From the NCBI GenBank assembly GCA_019649035.1, contig BMAT01010370.1:147510-192714 (forward strand): a stretch of 45,205 nucleotides of DNA, in the 5' to 3' direction. A program made the translations under genes and the position numbers. The notes beneath the pieces were generated by a model. The model had not been told where the DNA came from, ran no database searches, and was given only the letters and a program-made list of their open reading frames with translations. Positions 31,101-43,442 of this stretch are shown in pieces (position 1 is the first letter of the stretch; the number at the start of each line of letters is the position of its first letter). The stretch comes from Elysia marginata (lineage: Eukaryota > Mollusca > Gastropoda > Plakobranchidae).

Positions 31101-34100
31101 CAGAGGATGATCAACAATTTCTAAAGTTCAAAAAGCGAACTGAGTCTGAGCCAGATCAGGTAACTCTTGTTCCCTTTATGTTCAGCTCTTGATTCAGATT
31201 TGGCTTTTTCTTTGTTTCTGTTTTCTTTATTAAAACTGAAATTTCATTATATTGTTCTGCCTGCCGAATCAGTATTACTGGTAACTCACCTTTCAGTTTC
31301 ATATAATAAATAATTCTGATAGTGATACCAGCTGTGAAATTATACAGAGGACCTCTATCATAACAACCTTGGCCGTTGCAAAACTTTAGCAGTAATAAAA
31401 GTATTTTATCATGTGTCGTATGATATAATATGACAGCATAAGTGAGCACTCGAGTTGCGTCATGTCATATGATATGGTTATGGAATTTTTCCATTTATAG
31501 CTATGGGTCAAAAGGCAGCCATCCTGGTTATGTTAGGCCATCTTTTCTTGTTGAATTTGGTTATTTTCCTTTGAAAAAACTCTTTTCTCCTTTTTTTTAC
31601 TAATATTTGTGTGTGTGTGACTGTGTTCAGCAAAATCATGGTATTGACGGAAATACTACTTAGTATTAATATGCCTATAAAGTCAAAAATCTGGGTCAGG
31701 TCGAAAATTTACTTCTAAGTGTCATCATTTTAATCAATTTTTTTTTATCATTTCCAAAAATATTTCTTGCTAAAAAACAGTTCAAATCTTTTATTTTAAT
31801 TTTTTTTGTGACGCCTATGATGGCAAAGTCACAAAATTGACACATAACATTACCGTAAGTTGAGGGTCACGGCGTAGCGTAGTCTTAAATTTTTATCGGA
31901 TTGTGAAGTGTCATATATCAATGGAAAGGTAATCCTCTCGGCTATACCGTGGGAACCACTGTGCATGAATTTGACTTTACTACACATACTGTGCATTCAT
32001 CAATGTTAATATTTCCTAAACATATTTCATTATTTGTGCCATATCCTTATCCCAATATGTTTTTTAGCTTAGTCTTTACTTGTACAAGGCTTTTTTTTTA
32101 GTGAAAAAGCCTTTGCCAAACTTAAAAACCATTTTTCTCCGTTTTTACATTTTGCGATTCATCGACTTTAAATGACCATAACTCAGCAACTAATAGAGAT
32201 GTTTGAATATTTAAAGTGCTACATACTCACGACACTCAAAGCTTTCTACTCATATAAATATATCTATAAATTATATTTCCGTTAAAACCATGATTTTCCT
32301 GAGCCCACATACATTTTTATCACAGCCAAAATAAATTGACAAAAATGTGGCCATTCTGGGTGCTTAGGCTGGCTTATAGGGTGCTATTCCATTGAGTTAA
32401 AGAACCTTCTCCAGATGAAGAATAGAAGTAAAACTTTTGACTTATAAATCGAAGAATTGCTCACAAAAACAAGCAAGCTTTACATATGTGTGAAAATTTG
32501 TAACCCTCAAATATTCACAAACGCAAACATGACTTGTATCTGACTGCATACCACCGGTAGATGTTTCTATTTCTGTGCAATATGTTTGTTTAGTACATAT
32601 GTAAATAATGTCACTGTATGGTTTCTATGCTGTGTAGAAATGACATGGTCTTACAGATTGAGATAGACAGGAAAGTTTATGAGAGTGTGCAGTGTGCATA
32701 AACTAAGCCTTGTGAGACAGCAAGTGTTTTAGACCTATTGCACTGCAGCTGCCAACTGGGTTGAAATGCTCAAATTTGATTAAGCTAAGATAAGAGATAC
32801 ATGTAGATGCATAGATCTAAACAAAGTGCATGTTACCATCACAAGTATGTTCAGTATGTGTCTACAAAAAAATGAGAGCGACAAGAGAGGAATAGGTTAG
32901 AATAATTGCTTGCAGTTGCAAACATCGTTTTTTTTTTAAATTTATTATTTAGCTTATTTTAGTTTACACACATCCAAAGATCTTTTCCATGACAAAACCT
33001 TGGACACATGAAATTGAAGTCCAGTACCATTGGTTTGGCTGCATATTCAATGTTAACTGCATCTGTTTCTTCCGCTTGATACTCAAATACTTAGAATTTT
33101 AAAGTAGAATGTCATTTTCCATATATGGTGAATTAGGTACAATTCTCTCAGACTAGTTTTTGAGTTGGAGTCCTTTTGCTGTAATGATAGTAAATCATTT
33201 TTATTGCCTTTAAAATAGAATATGTGTAACTTGGACCCTAGACATAGATATGCTACAGTTGTAATTTTAATCCCTTCAACTCCAAGTGCTTGGTTTTATA
33301 ATAAAATTGAAGTCCATAAACATTGGTTTGGCTTCACTTCTAATCTATATTTTGAATTTTAAAATAGAATATTTTAAAGAACTCGTACACAAACCAAACA
33401 GTGACATGCAGATACACTGCACAGAAACAGAGAAAAACTAGTGTGCACTCAGACACATGCCAGTCGTGATAAATGTTAATAACTCAAAATATGAAGTTCC
33501 TAACTTGTGCTTAATTCACCCTGGTCGCCTCACATATGTATTATATTTAAATTCAAATAATGACCTTTTTTATCTCCAGGTGTTACGATACTGTAGGGGT
33601 GGAGAGCCTCTTTGGGTCTCGGCTTTTCACAAACCCTCTGCAGAAGAAATACCACATTGCTCTTGTGGTGCAGAAAGAGTGTTTGAATTTCAGGTTTGTA
33701 GTTATAAAGAATATAAAAGACTGTCCATAACTTAAAATCACTAAAATTTTCTCAAATCTAACCAAGTTTGGTTTTGTTATAAAAATTATTAGGGTGTCTA
33801 GTCCACATACTTATATTTAGAACCATAATAATTCAAATATCTTCCCAATATTAACAATATTCAAATGACCATTTTTTTTTTATTTTTCGACTTATGTAAT
33901 TGTGCTGGGTTTTTTTTGTATAACTTTATGTTAAATTTTGTTCTTACTGGGATTGAAATACCGAAATATACAAAGCAGAGGGGAGTACAATTGATTCTTC
34001 TTATAACCCTAAACTGTTTTGCTGTTAATGCTAGTTTTAAACACAGAGAACTTATTATTCACAAATATAAATTTTGCTGATGGAAATACATGTACGTAAA

Positions 34101-35570
34101 ATAGTTTGACCAAATACAAGAGGAATAATAATTTTCTCAAGTTGCACTGCTTGTCCTAGATTTTGTTAAGATTTTTAACGAACAACATAGTCTACCATGT
34201 TATTAAATTTTTTTTGTTGTTTAGTGTGAGAGTATTTCATGTTCAAGACGGTTTTTTGGTGGGTTTTTTTCATGTGTTATATCTCCAAAAGTTGCATAGC
34301 TGCCAACCAGTACTGATTTCAGGATTTTAGTACCAGAATTACTTCCAAAATACTGAAATACTGATGTAAAAACGAAAAAAAGAAATAAGATATGACTTTA
34401 AAAAATCTTTTGTATGTAGTGTTGAAAAGAAATCTTAGAATCTATCTTTATATTATAATATGTAATAAAACAAGACCACCATAAAATTTTACTGATTCAA
34501 ATCTTTCCTGAAAGGGCTGAACTGGAAATTTAAGCAATTTATGCACCAAGGACTCAGCTCCTAAATGCAATATACAGTGGAACTTGGTAAAGTCAACACC
34601 TCGGGACCGCAAAAATGTATTGATTTTAAGCAAGAGTTGACTTAATAAGTTAAATTATTACAAAAATATATAGAAATGCAAAATCGGACTGCAAAACAAA
34701 GTTGACTTCAATTCAAGCAAGAGTTTTCTTTAAAAGTGTTGACCTTGAGTGGATTCCACTGTACATTTTCATACATACATCTTGTCTTTGTTCGATCATC
34801 TTATCATTTAGAGTACAGAAATACCTTTAAAGATACTAAAATTTGGGTTTTAAAGTACATGTACAAAGCCAGTTGATCAGGGGTCGGCAGCTCTGAAGTT
34901 TAGGCTCCCACTCCCAGATAAGAAGTGATTTCCATGTTTTTTAATAAAGTTATCTAGTTATCAGGGATGCCACATTTCAGGTTTTATCCTCTATTTATTG
35001 TTCATCTCACAAAATGTATCTATGCCATTTTTTTAACACAAGATCCAATACTATTACAAGGCTCATTTTCAGGCGTTTTTTTTTTTTCCAAACCCATTTG
35101 GCATCCCTGATTTATAGTGTGCTTTTCTATGCTATATGAAAAATCATTTTTCATTTTTAAATTGGGGGCTGATTTACACAAGACATATGCATATTTTTTT
35201 TTTTTTTTTGCTATGGATTTCAGGAGGGATATTGCATCTTAGTGAATGATTTTCTCAGTTTGATATTGTAATGTTAGTTGTTTTTTTTTTAGTTTTTTTT
35301 TGTTTTTTTTGTTTTTATTTTTGCATGCATGTATGTATCATTTTAAAGATAAATATATAGGATAAGCAACTCAGAGATGAAATGGTATTTTATTTTTAAT
35401 GTGATCAACAGATTATGCCCCAACTGCTGAACTTCTTGGGGTTGGACCGCCTGGGGGACAGCCTTGACTGGGGTACATTGTGCATTTACACGTGCAAGGA
35501 AAGCTGCCCAATTGGTAATAATTATGTTGAGGAGTTTCTCTGGAAGCAAGACTTCCATAATGGAAGATGA
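28133..35570 (+). CDS. PDCD2: Programmed cell death protein 2 (PDCD2), complete, 4 exons
   Basis: Exons 28133-28706, 30888-31159, 33580-33693 and 35412-35570 (TGA at 35568-35570), all GT-AG with matching phases, giving 372 aa against about 344 in human PDCD2. The N-terminus reads [20 protein letters not shown] and GGKPSWLCL, then a CSKCNGP pair. A MYND zinc finger occupies about 144-181 (Cys145, 148, 155, 158, 164/165, His168, His177, Cys181). The C-terminal PDCD2 domain has [26 protein letters not shown] and [10 protein letters not shown], ending [18 protein letters not shown]2 is a conserved chaperone-like factor for the 40S ribosomal protein uS5 (RPS2). The ATG lies in a good context (ACAAACATGG). 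A Glu/Asp-rich linker is encoded by exon 2. Confidence 0.95.
28707..30887 (+). other. PDCD2 intron 1
   Basis: 2.2 kb. The first 650 bases are unusually rich in TAGATCTAG/TCTAGA palindromic words. A G-homopolymer of about 14 bases lies near 30151-30164. No coding fragment seen. Confidence 0.7.
31160..33579 (+). other. PDCD2 intron 2
   Basis: 2.4 kb, AT-rich. It contains a local imperfect duplication: AAATTGAAGTCC...CATTGGTTTGGCT at 33011-33040 and again at 33304-33333, each followed by a GAATTTTAAA(A/G)TAGAAT block. Otherwise nothing recognised. Confidence 0.6.
33694..35411 (+). other. PDCD2 intron 3
   Basis: 1.7 kb, AT-rich with long T runs near 35075, 35197 and 35280-35320. It contains the pogo-like MITE at 34575-34761. 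No coding fragment. Confidence 0.7.
34575..34761. mobile_element. Pogo/Tigger-like MITE, copy in PDCD2 intron 3
   Basis: 187 bp starting CAGTGGAACTTGGTAAAGTC and ending with the inverted partner (GACCTTGAGTGGATTCCACTG). It is flanked by TA on both sides (34573-34574, 34762-34763). CAGTGGAA(C/T)C termini with a TA duplication are typical of pogo/Tigger DNA transposons. No coding capacity. Related copies lie at 38005-38599 and 41702-41865. Confidence 0.7.
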
Positions 35571-36559
35571 TAGAATTGAGAGCTGTATTTTTTTTCTCAA
35601 AGTGGCCGCAATGCATATTCCATCGAGCAAATATTACATCATGCAAATATATATGAGAATATTTTAACAGGTTTTTGTAATATTCTAAGTATTGCTATAT
35701 CAAAACAAGATATGAAAAAGATATAGCATACTGTACAAGGTATTATTAGAGTTGGGGATTTACTGGTCATTTCATGTTTACATGTAAATGTGTGGGATAT
35801 CTTTCTGAAGCTCTGGTGTTAGTAAAATCGCCTCTTTTATCATTATGCGGATATTCTGCTCAAATTTCCAGAAAAATCTCGTGCATAACCCAAGATCAGT
35901 GGTTTTATAAAAGATGTATGCACCCCCTGTTCATAAGTTTTGTATCACCAGACATGAGATATTTTTCTTTGAAACATAAAGTTTTTATCTTTTGGATATT
36001 GGGATCTTCTAAGTGCAAAATGTTCTATTTTTACTTGGGTTAAACTCTCATTTTACAAAAGTATGTCCTTTGTTCAGATATTAAAGCAGGCCTTATTAAT
36101 AGTTTTGAGTTCCTCTTCTTCTTTTTAACCATTCATGATTGGCAGATTTGAATTCTTTGTGTTTGCTGAACATATTGTGGCCTGAATTATCATGCGGATG
36201 TAAAAATGAAGTGCAATCTGAAGCTTTCTTATTTATATAATTTTGTATTTTTTTTCTCTTTTTTCACTTTTTATGGATGCCATATTTTATGTGTAGCTCT
36301 ATTTTCATTATCAAGGTATAAGAAGTATTTTATGTAATTGTTTTTAGTCAAAAGCATACATTAAGTGTCAGTAGATATAATTATTATTGCATTAGTGACT
36401 TACAGCTAGAAAAAGTACAAATGTGTATTGCAATCAAAATTTAGTTTTATCAGCAGATCCAAAATACAGTGGACATCTTTCAAACCCAAATCAGATAGAT
36501 ACAGTGAAAGCTCAGGATGGATTAATGCAAGGCCTAAAAAGTTGTACGTCTAGGTGTGA
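35571..36559. other. PDCD2 3' flank / intergenic spacer
   Basis: Probable 3' UTR and flank of PDCD2, AT-rich. I see no AATAAA close to the stop, so the transcript end is not placed. No further gene recognised. Confidence 0.45.
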
Positions 36560-37345
36560 AATGAGTCTAATTATTTTTTTTTCAATGCCATCTCTTGAAA
36601 GTCTATATAGGGAATGAGATTAGAGGTAAAACAAGAGTAACGTCCCTTTTCCAGAAGACAACACTCCAAAATACTATAGTGGTTATTGTAATCTAGACCT
36701 AGATTGTAGGATAAGTGTCTTACTTTTATAAACGATTTGACATCTAGAACTTAAAAATAAAAAGTTTATCTTCAAAACAAATCTGTCGCATAAATTTTAA
36801 AAAGATTGTAATATTTGTATTCATAAGATAGTGGAGAGACACCGGGAAAGTTCCGCTACTTTTGTTGAAATCTCATTCCCTATATGATGAAAGAACGTCA
36901 GTCAGATTAGAAAAGATCTTGAAAGATAATACCCACCCAGCAAGGAAATATTTCATTTTTTACTCCACGGGCAAAGACTAGGAGCGTTCAAAGGAAAAAT
37001 ACGATTAGTGAATAGCTTTTTACCCAAGCCGTAAAACATTTTAATGGAACTAGAATTAAAAGATTGTTTTAATTGAATCTTTTGATGAATTGAAGGACAC
37101 ATTAGGATAAGATGTTTCATTGAGCGGTATGTGTTACTGTTAAGAGGATTGCATCTATGTCTTGTTCGATGTGACAAAAGAGAGAGAATGCTACACAGAT
37201 GAAGAGTGAGAGAGAGAGATATTAGTGTACTTTACTATAATATTAATAATGTTTGAAACTGCCCGCCTGACTGAGCATTGCTTATTTTCAATATATGTTC
37301 TAATGTAAACGTTTATTGATTGAATAAACTTGAACTGCATTGAAT
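36560..37345 (+). mobile_element. 3' end of a second non-LTR retrotransposon, interrupted by a MITE
   Basis: The plus strand reads MPSLESLY up to 36607, and after the MITE continues DERTSVRLEKILKDNTHPAR KYF. A degraded frame then contains KGKIRLVNSFLPKP. This order (PSLxxL, DxxHP, STGKR-like, then NSFxPxxV) matches the tail of LINE reverse transcriptases. The 3' end carries TTGATTGAATAAACTTGAAC (from 37317), with AATAAA at 37323-37328 and a TTGAA-type end. Frameshifts and stops show it is dead. Left boundary uncertain. Confidence 0.55.
36608..36882. mobile_element. MITE family A, copy 1 (nested in LINE)
   Basis: About 275 bp with termini AGGGAATGAGATT and AATCTCATTCCCT and a subterminal inverted match (ACAAGAGTAACG against ACAAAAGTAGCG). 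ATAT occurs at both flanks and may be the target duplication. A second, diverged copy lies at 40226-40629. Superfamily not assigned. Confidence 0.75.
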
Positions 37346-38004
37346 TGTTATTACAATGCTATTTTTAAATGCAGACTTAAAGTTAATCTACCCTTATCAA
37401 CAGATGTTCCTAAATTTAAAAAGATTTATACAGGGCATCTTAATTGACAGCTACTAGTGTAGGCTACCATGGTATAAACTACCATGGTATTGATAAATTA
37501 GAATAGATTTTGGTGTCCGAATTTTGCTTTTTTAAATATAAAAAAAATATTACTGAAGCTGTACAAGTGTAGCCAAATCTATCTGAACTCAAATGATTTC
37601 TGCATCCCCTAAAATTTGGGTTTTAAGGGTTTCAACTGTATATGCTACTGTTAGATTCCATTTTTAAGATTAATTTTTGTTCTGTGTTATCACAATGATG
37701 CAGTTTAATATTTAACTTTTAAGCAAGAACTTTGCTTATGTATCTTCTACAACAAAATTTTCCTTCAGTTTTGTTTTAACATTTGAGGTTGAGTGGGGCT
37801 TTCCTGTACATGTATATTGATTTTGAAACTTTGATATGGTATGAATAAAAGCATAACTAACCACCAATCTCCTTTTTTTAGTGTGTTCATTAAGGAAAAG
37901 AGAACGGGTGCAAGAGAATACATTATACACTGTATAAGAGCAAGTGAGTGTCAAAGATTAAACTAAAGCACAATGTGTATGGTAGCACCTAATATACCAA
38001 AATG
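37346..38004. other. Intergenic spacer
   Basis: AT-rich. It holds two copies of the 10-base palindrome TACCATGGTA at 37465-37474 and 37480-37489, and an AATAAA at 37844-37849 of unknown use. No gene seen. Confidence 0.5.
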
Positions 38005-38599
38005 CAGTGGAATCCGGATAAAGTCAACATCTCAGGACCGAAAAAAAGTGTTGACTTTAAGCGAGGTTGATTTTATCCATTTTTGGGGAGGGGGGTGTAA
38101 CAAAGCAGTCTCTAAGACTAAGAGCTAGATAAATTCAACGGGTGCAGCGTGACCACTAGGAGAGTACTCAGAGAAATGATGAATGGTAGATGTAGACACG
38201 GGGATGGAATGCGTGAGTGTGTGCACAGAAACATTGAGAGCGCGCAGCACTAAATTTGTTGGACTGGTGTAGTGAAGCAGGGAGGAGTGGGCGAGTCATC
38301 AGTGAACTGCCCCAATCAGCACCTGTCCGGCCGTACTAGCCCTACCCCTCTCCCCCACTAGTCCTCGCTTGCATGTGCTGCACGCAGTGTTTTCAATCAT
38401 GAATGTAAACAAAGATTACCCAATCACCCGTCTCTATCAAAACCCATCTGGAACGAGGTGTTAGCTTAAAGCAAAAATAGATCCAAGGCTGTTGACTTCA
38501 TGCAAAATCAAGTTACTTAAATAAAGAAGGGGAAAAAACGGGACCATTGAGAGGTGTTGACTTTAATCGAGAGTTGACTTCTCGCGGATTTGATTGTAC
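38005..38599. mobile_element. Pogo/Tigger-like element, longer diverged copy
   Basis: Starts CAGTGGAATCCGGATAAAGT with the family's CAAC...GGACCG block and GTTGACTTTAAGCGAG. It ends with TTGACTTTAATCGAGAGTTG and a decayed right terminus (CGGATTTGATTGTA). The roughly 450-bp middle, GC-richer than its surroundings, is absent from the two short copies. No transposase frame seen. Confidence 0.6.
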
Positions 38600-40225
38600 A
38601 TAATGTAAGTGATTTCTCTGATGGGCTATTACAAACCAAATTACCTTATGATAATCTGAACTCCTAAAAGAGCAGCAATTAAAACTTATTACTCCAGCAT
38701 TGTGACTATAATTAGCCTTGTAGACCTACTCATTTAACACCTGTGTGAGACAAGAAAATGTGTATAACTGTAAAGAGTATTTCCCAAGGACTTAATGCAT
38801 ATGTGCCTGGCAAAAGCTTGAACCTCATGATCTTAGATTTGTGTGACACTCAGTTCGAAATATCAGATTTTTTAGTCAGAGGATACTTGACAAAGAAAAA
38901 AAGTACCAGTTGGAATCTAGAATAGACTCAAATTATCCATAAATTCGAGTTAGCATCATCAGAGTTCAACTTCAAGTTGAATGAACTTCGCTGTACATTA
39001 TCATATGTTTTGTATCCTGCCAGGAATCAGAAATACTGTGCATTCTCTTACTTATTCTACTTTGGATATTTCGAATCCTGCAAGAAAAATATGAACTTAA
39101 AATTATCAGTAAACATAATGTATTACAGTACATCAACAAAAGGAATATAACAATGGTAATATGAATACATTGTACATGTATGCAGTTGAGTCCATATAAT
39201 TTGAACTTGTATGATTTAAATACATGTATAAAAAAATGTACATGTATGTAGTTTTGTACTTGTACTTAATTTGATTTGAGTTATATTCAGATTTATTGTT
39301 ACCCATTTTTTTTTTGTAATGTATAGGAGCCTGCTGATAATTTTATCTTTGGATATGTGGAAACGTCTTAATTTTGATCTCTTGGGAATGAAGAAAAACA
39401 CTGAATTTAAAGAGTTCAAATTATATCCAAAGGAAAAATTTTTAATTATTTAACCACTCTCTCACCCCACCCTTGCGTAAATACAATGTATAAAAACAAA
39501 CTTATTCCATAGGCCATGGACACCTATATGTGGGTTCTAGGGTGTCAACTTTGTGCAGCGAGTACTTGTCATGAGCCTTTCATGGCTTTAATTTTAAGAC
39601 AAACTGCTCGAGATTTGATTGAGTTAAGTTGGTGTTCAGAAGTCAATTTTTTATTACAGTGTACTTTAGATACAGGTATTGACGCCTAAACCATTTTTAA
39701 ACAGTTTTCACACCTAATTCATCTAGAAATTTCATGTTTTATGTGTTTAATTTTAATTGGTGTGGTTGCTTAAGCCTCAACACCTTTTATAGTTGCCTAA
39801 ACTAAATGCTATTTTCTCCCTTTTTTGAAATTTCAAAAGTCCTAACCAAGCCGACTTCAAACGGCTAGTATAAGTAATGCTATAACTTCAAACAGAAGCA
39901 TGATGGTGTGTTTGCTGTACATATGTAATTAAAAATAGCGAATATAAGCTTTTCTGTGATAACAACAACAATATCTGACTACCTTAGAATTTCGACTTAA
40001 GATTCATTTTGACTGGTTGGAAGACAAATAGTTGCTTAGTTTGAAATTTATTTGGAAAAACGGTGTAACGTGTAGGCCTTTTTATTATTCTTTTTTTATG
40101 TGCAAATGTATAGTGTTTCGTTGCTGATAAATCGATTCCTAGATAATTCATGGTTAAATTGTTTCAAATACACAGTCCAGTCCAGATATTTCAAAATCCA
40201 TCATGACAAATTTTAACTTAGTATT
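38600..40225. other. Intergenic spacer with a small inverted repeat
   Basis: AT-rich. Arms ATATAATTTGAACT at 39194-39207 and its complement at 39413-39426 bound about 230 bp, perhaps a relict MITE. Fragments such as CAAATTATCCATAAATTCGA near 38931 recall Tigger-type termini. No gene seen. Confidence 0.45.
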
Positions 40226-40629
40226 GAGAATGGGATTAGAAGTAAAACAAGAGTAACGTCCCTTTTCTAGAGTAGAAGATAACACCTCAAAATACTATAG
40301 TGGTTATTGTAATCTACACCTAGATTTTAGGGTCATATATCGGTAAGTTTCTTACTTTTATAAACGATTTCACATCTACAACTAAAAAACTATAGAGCTA
40401 AAGAAAAAGTTTATCTTTAAAATAAAACTGTCGCATAAATTTGAAAAGACTGTATTTATTAGACAGCGGGTAACCCCATTTAATTTTCAAATAGGCCTAT
40501 TGTCTTTAAAATGTTTTTCTAAAAAATACGCTAGAAAGTAAATCGGCATGTGCTAGCCTTAATGATTAAATCTCACTCCTAGAGACATCAGGAAAGTTCC
40601 GCTACTCTTGTTGAAATCTCATTCCCTAT
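40226..40629. mobile_element. MITE family A, copy 2
   Basis: Shares with copy 1 the blocks GTAAAACAAGAGTAACGTCC, AAAATACTATAGTGGTTATT, TCTTACTTTTATAAACGATT, CTGTCGCATAAATTT and GAAAGTTCCGCTAC, plus the right terminus TTGAAATCTCATTCCCTA. The left terminus has mutated (GAGAATGGGATT). It carries about 120 bp near 40460-40580 that is missing from copy 1. Confidence 0.75.
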
Positions 40630-41701
40630 TATCTGTACTTTGAGTCATCCGAGTGCTTCACAACAGAAAAATGCAATCAGTAATATGAATATAGTATAAT
40701 GAACCAAATAAACAAGTAGGCCTATATGTATATAATGTATAAGAGTCATCCATGTTCAATTTATCTGAACTCAACTGTATGCATACGGTACTTGAAATTG
40801 AAGTGCACTGTAATCCTCAGTTTAATTTTGATATCAGTACCACAGGATTTAAAAATATGAAATATCCTTATCCTAACTGAAATGCAGTTTGCAATATGTA
40901 TATATGTATTTCAAGTTGTATGGAATGAACTTTAAATTTTTTATGAAATTGATTTTCATTTGTTTTCCTAATTTAGATCGGATGAGTGGAAGATTGTTAA
41001 TGTTATAACTTATGGCTATAGTTATACAATATATAGGCCCCTAATGCATATCAATGTTTATTTGTTTGTTTCCCCTTATGACCCATCATTTCTCCTCATG
41101 AAGTCAGGCGAACTAGATCGAAGTTCAAAACTGTTTCATTGAAAGTTTAAAGTGCAACTGCCTGCACCTGTCAGGGAAGCTATTTCAATAAAAACTTGAA
41201 TTGAAAATGAGATTGGCATAAAGAAGAAAACTTTTTTTTTATTTTTTTTATTTTAATAAGTTTTTTATTTAGAATGTAGGCTATAGACAGACTTCGATTT
41301 TGATTTTTTTTCCAAACAAAAATAACCTTGACAACTAATCTATGACTATGAGTGACTATGAGTCACACTACAGCAGGTTACATTTTACAAAAACCTTTGG
41401 TGCCCTATGTTTAATAAATACTAAATACATGTACGTGTAGCCTTACATGTAATGAACAAATTGCCTCCCGAACAGTCTTGATGAATGTTGAAAATTTGAA
41501 AACTGTTTTCCACATTTATACAATTTTAATTCCCAACTTTCTAGAGAATTTTAATCATTATATCATTTTTAAGCAGTTTTTCAATGTTGGAAGCTGAGAA
41601 AACTGAATTGTTGTAAATATTAGTGCCTTTGAAAATAAAAATTGCAACATCAATATTCAAAGATTAAGACGAGTGTTCTTGCAAGTCTTCGTTAAAAAAT
41701 A
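40630..41701. other. Intergenic spacer
   Basis: AT-rich, no gene or clear repeat seen, apart from T runs near 41230-41250. Confidence 0.5.
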
Positions 41702-41865
41702 CAGTGGAATCCTGATAAAGTCAACACCTTGGGACCAAAAAGCGTGTTGACTTTAACCATGAGAAAGGTATAACTTAAAAAGAAATACTGAATGGAACTG
41801 CCCATCAGTGTTGATTTTATGCAAGAGTTTCCCTTAAATGTGTTGACATTAAGTGGATTCCACTG
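41702..41865. mobile_element. Pogo/Tigger-like MITE, short copy
   Basis: 164 bp from CAGTGGAATCCTGATAAAGT to GTGGATTCCACTG with TA on both flanks (41700-41701 by sequence TA before CAGTGG, and 41866-41867). Same family as 34575-34761, sharing the internal TCAACACCT(C/T)GGGACC and GTTGACTTTAA blocks. Confidence 0.75.
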
Positions 41866-41867
41866 TA

Positions 41868-43072
41868 TTCCTTTTGTGCATTTACGATATACCTACATGA
41901 ACAATAGATAACATATTAGCTTGACAGATATAAAAAGAAAAAGCCAACAACAATGAAATTTTAAGTTTTTCTTTTAATCTTCATAGATTTTAAATAAAAC
42001 AAAAGCTAAGCAGTTTCTGTTAACACATGAGTCTTGAAACTCTTATTCTCTCTAAAGTATACACTGTAAGATTATACATAAATTTACATTTTTTCATATT
42101 GACATTTCTACAATTTTAATACATCCAAACATTTGTTGATTAAAATTTTTGACATTTTTTTTTTCAATCTTAATTTATGAAATGCAAACTTGAAATGGTG
42201 AATATTGGTAGGCTATGTTGTAGAACAGTAATAGAAAAGTAAAACTTGGTACATGAACTGTATATACGGGTACCATTAAGAAAAGCTGACATGCCTTGAA
42301 TAAAAAAAAAATTGAAATGAAGTACCACCAGTATAATGGTGTAGATGAAGAGTTAAACAAATGCAACGTTTTAACAAAATATTTTTAAGCATAAACGTTG
42401 TTGGCTACATAGTTTAAGATACATTCAAAATCAACATAAAAATGCATTGGCAATCCAGTTTAGCTGCAAGCGTATTATCCCTATTTCTGTATTGGGGTGT
42501 TTGTACGCAATTTGAGAGTATACATATTTTTTTGTTTGCTGTGCCTAACCATGCTAGTTCTGCAGTCACATAGCTTAGCAGGCAAAGACAACCTTTTTCG
42601 GCTGTGCATTGATACATTAGTAAAGACAAGCTCTGTACAGAGGTGAATTCCTCCAGCCGCTGTACAATGAAGTTCCAGCCTAAGGCAAGGCCTGTCCCAG
42701 GGACCGTGCCCAAGTCCAGTCCCAGAATGATGAGAGTGATGGGTTTGTACATTGGGTAGTACTGAATTTAATCCAATATACAATGCTGAGATTATCAGTC
42801 TGAAAGAGTGAAACAAACAAAAAGAGCTTATGACTTCAGTGCATGAGGGCTACCAGTCCCAGTAAAAATGCTTTTTGACATATTTTTTTTATATAAAGCA
42901 AGAAACCTTGCCACCTCTGCAGATATACTATATAAATTATACATTTACATCATATAGGTCCCTAATTCAGTTTCCATAAACCGGTAATTTAATTTTTTAA
43001 TACATTACATATATATAAAACCTAATACCTCATTGAACATCAAAGAAACTTTACAAGTCAACATCTTGAGTT
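41868..43072. other. Intergenic spacer / GADD45 3' flank
   Basis: AT-rich. Overlapping minus-strand open frames at 42414-42816 have no recognisable motif and share the same bases in two frames. I do not call them genes. Confidence 0.4.
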
Positions 43073-43078
43073 TTTATT
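43073..43078 (-). terminator. Candidate GADD45 polyadenylation signal (AATAAA on minus strand)
   Basis: TTTATT on the plus strand, about 365 bases past the GADD45 stop codon. It is plausible by position only. Confidence 0.35.
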
Positions 43079-43442
43079 TGTATGTTACGTCACTGCTTTT
43101 TGTTTTTTTTTTTTTTGGTTTCTATGGTACTAACATATATAAGATATTCCTTATCTGTAAAATACTAAACATATGATACACTGAAACCCCATTAATCTAT
43201 TATCTATTAATCAAACCACATTAATTATGATTTTGTTCTTTAGAAATTATCATGAGTAAATTAAAGCCTCGTGAGATGAAAAATAGAAAATACTGGTAGT
43301 TAATAAAGTCTCTGAGTCTGAGATCTCTTTTTCTTTTTTTTTTTTTTTTTTGTAAATTACACTACATGATCACAAATTTATGGTTTTTTACCTTTTTTTA
43401 ATTTTTTTCGATGCTAGTTCACCAAGAACTTTAGCCAAGTCA

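Noticed and set aside
42414..42816. Two overlapping minus-strand frames of 111-112 aa
   Set aside because: No recognisable motif, two frames over the same bases, no splice or family support.
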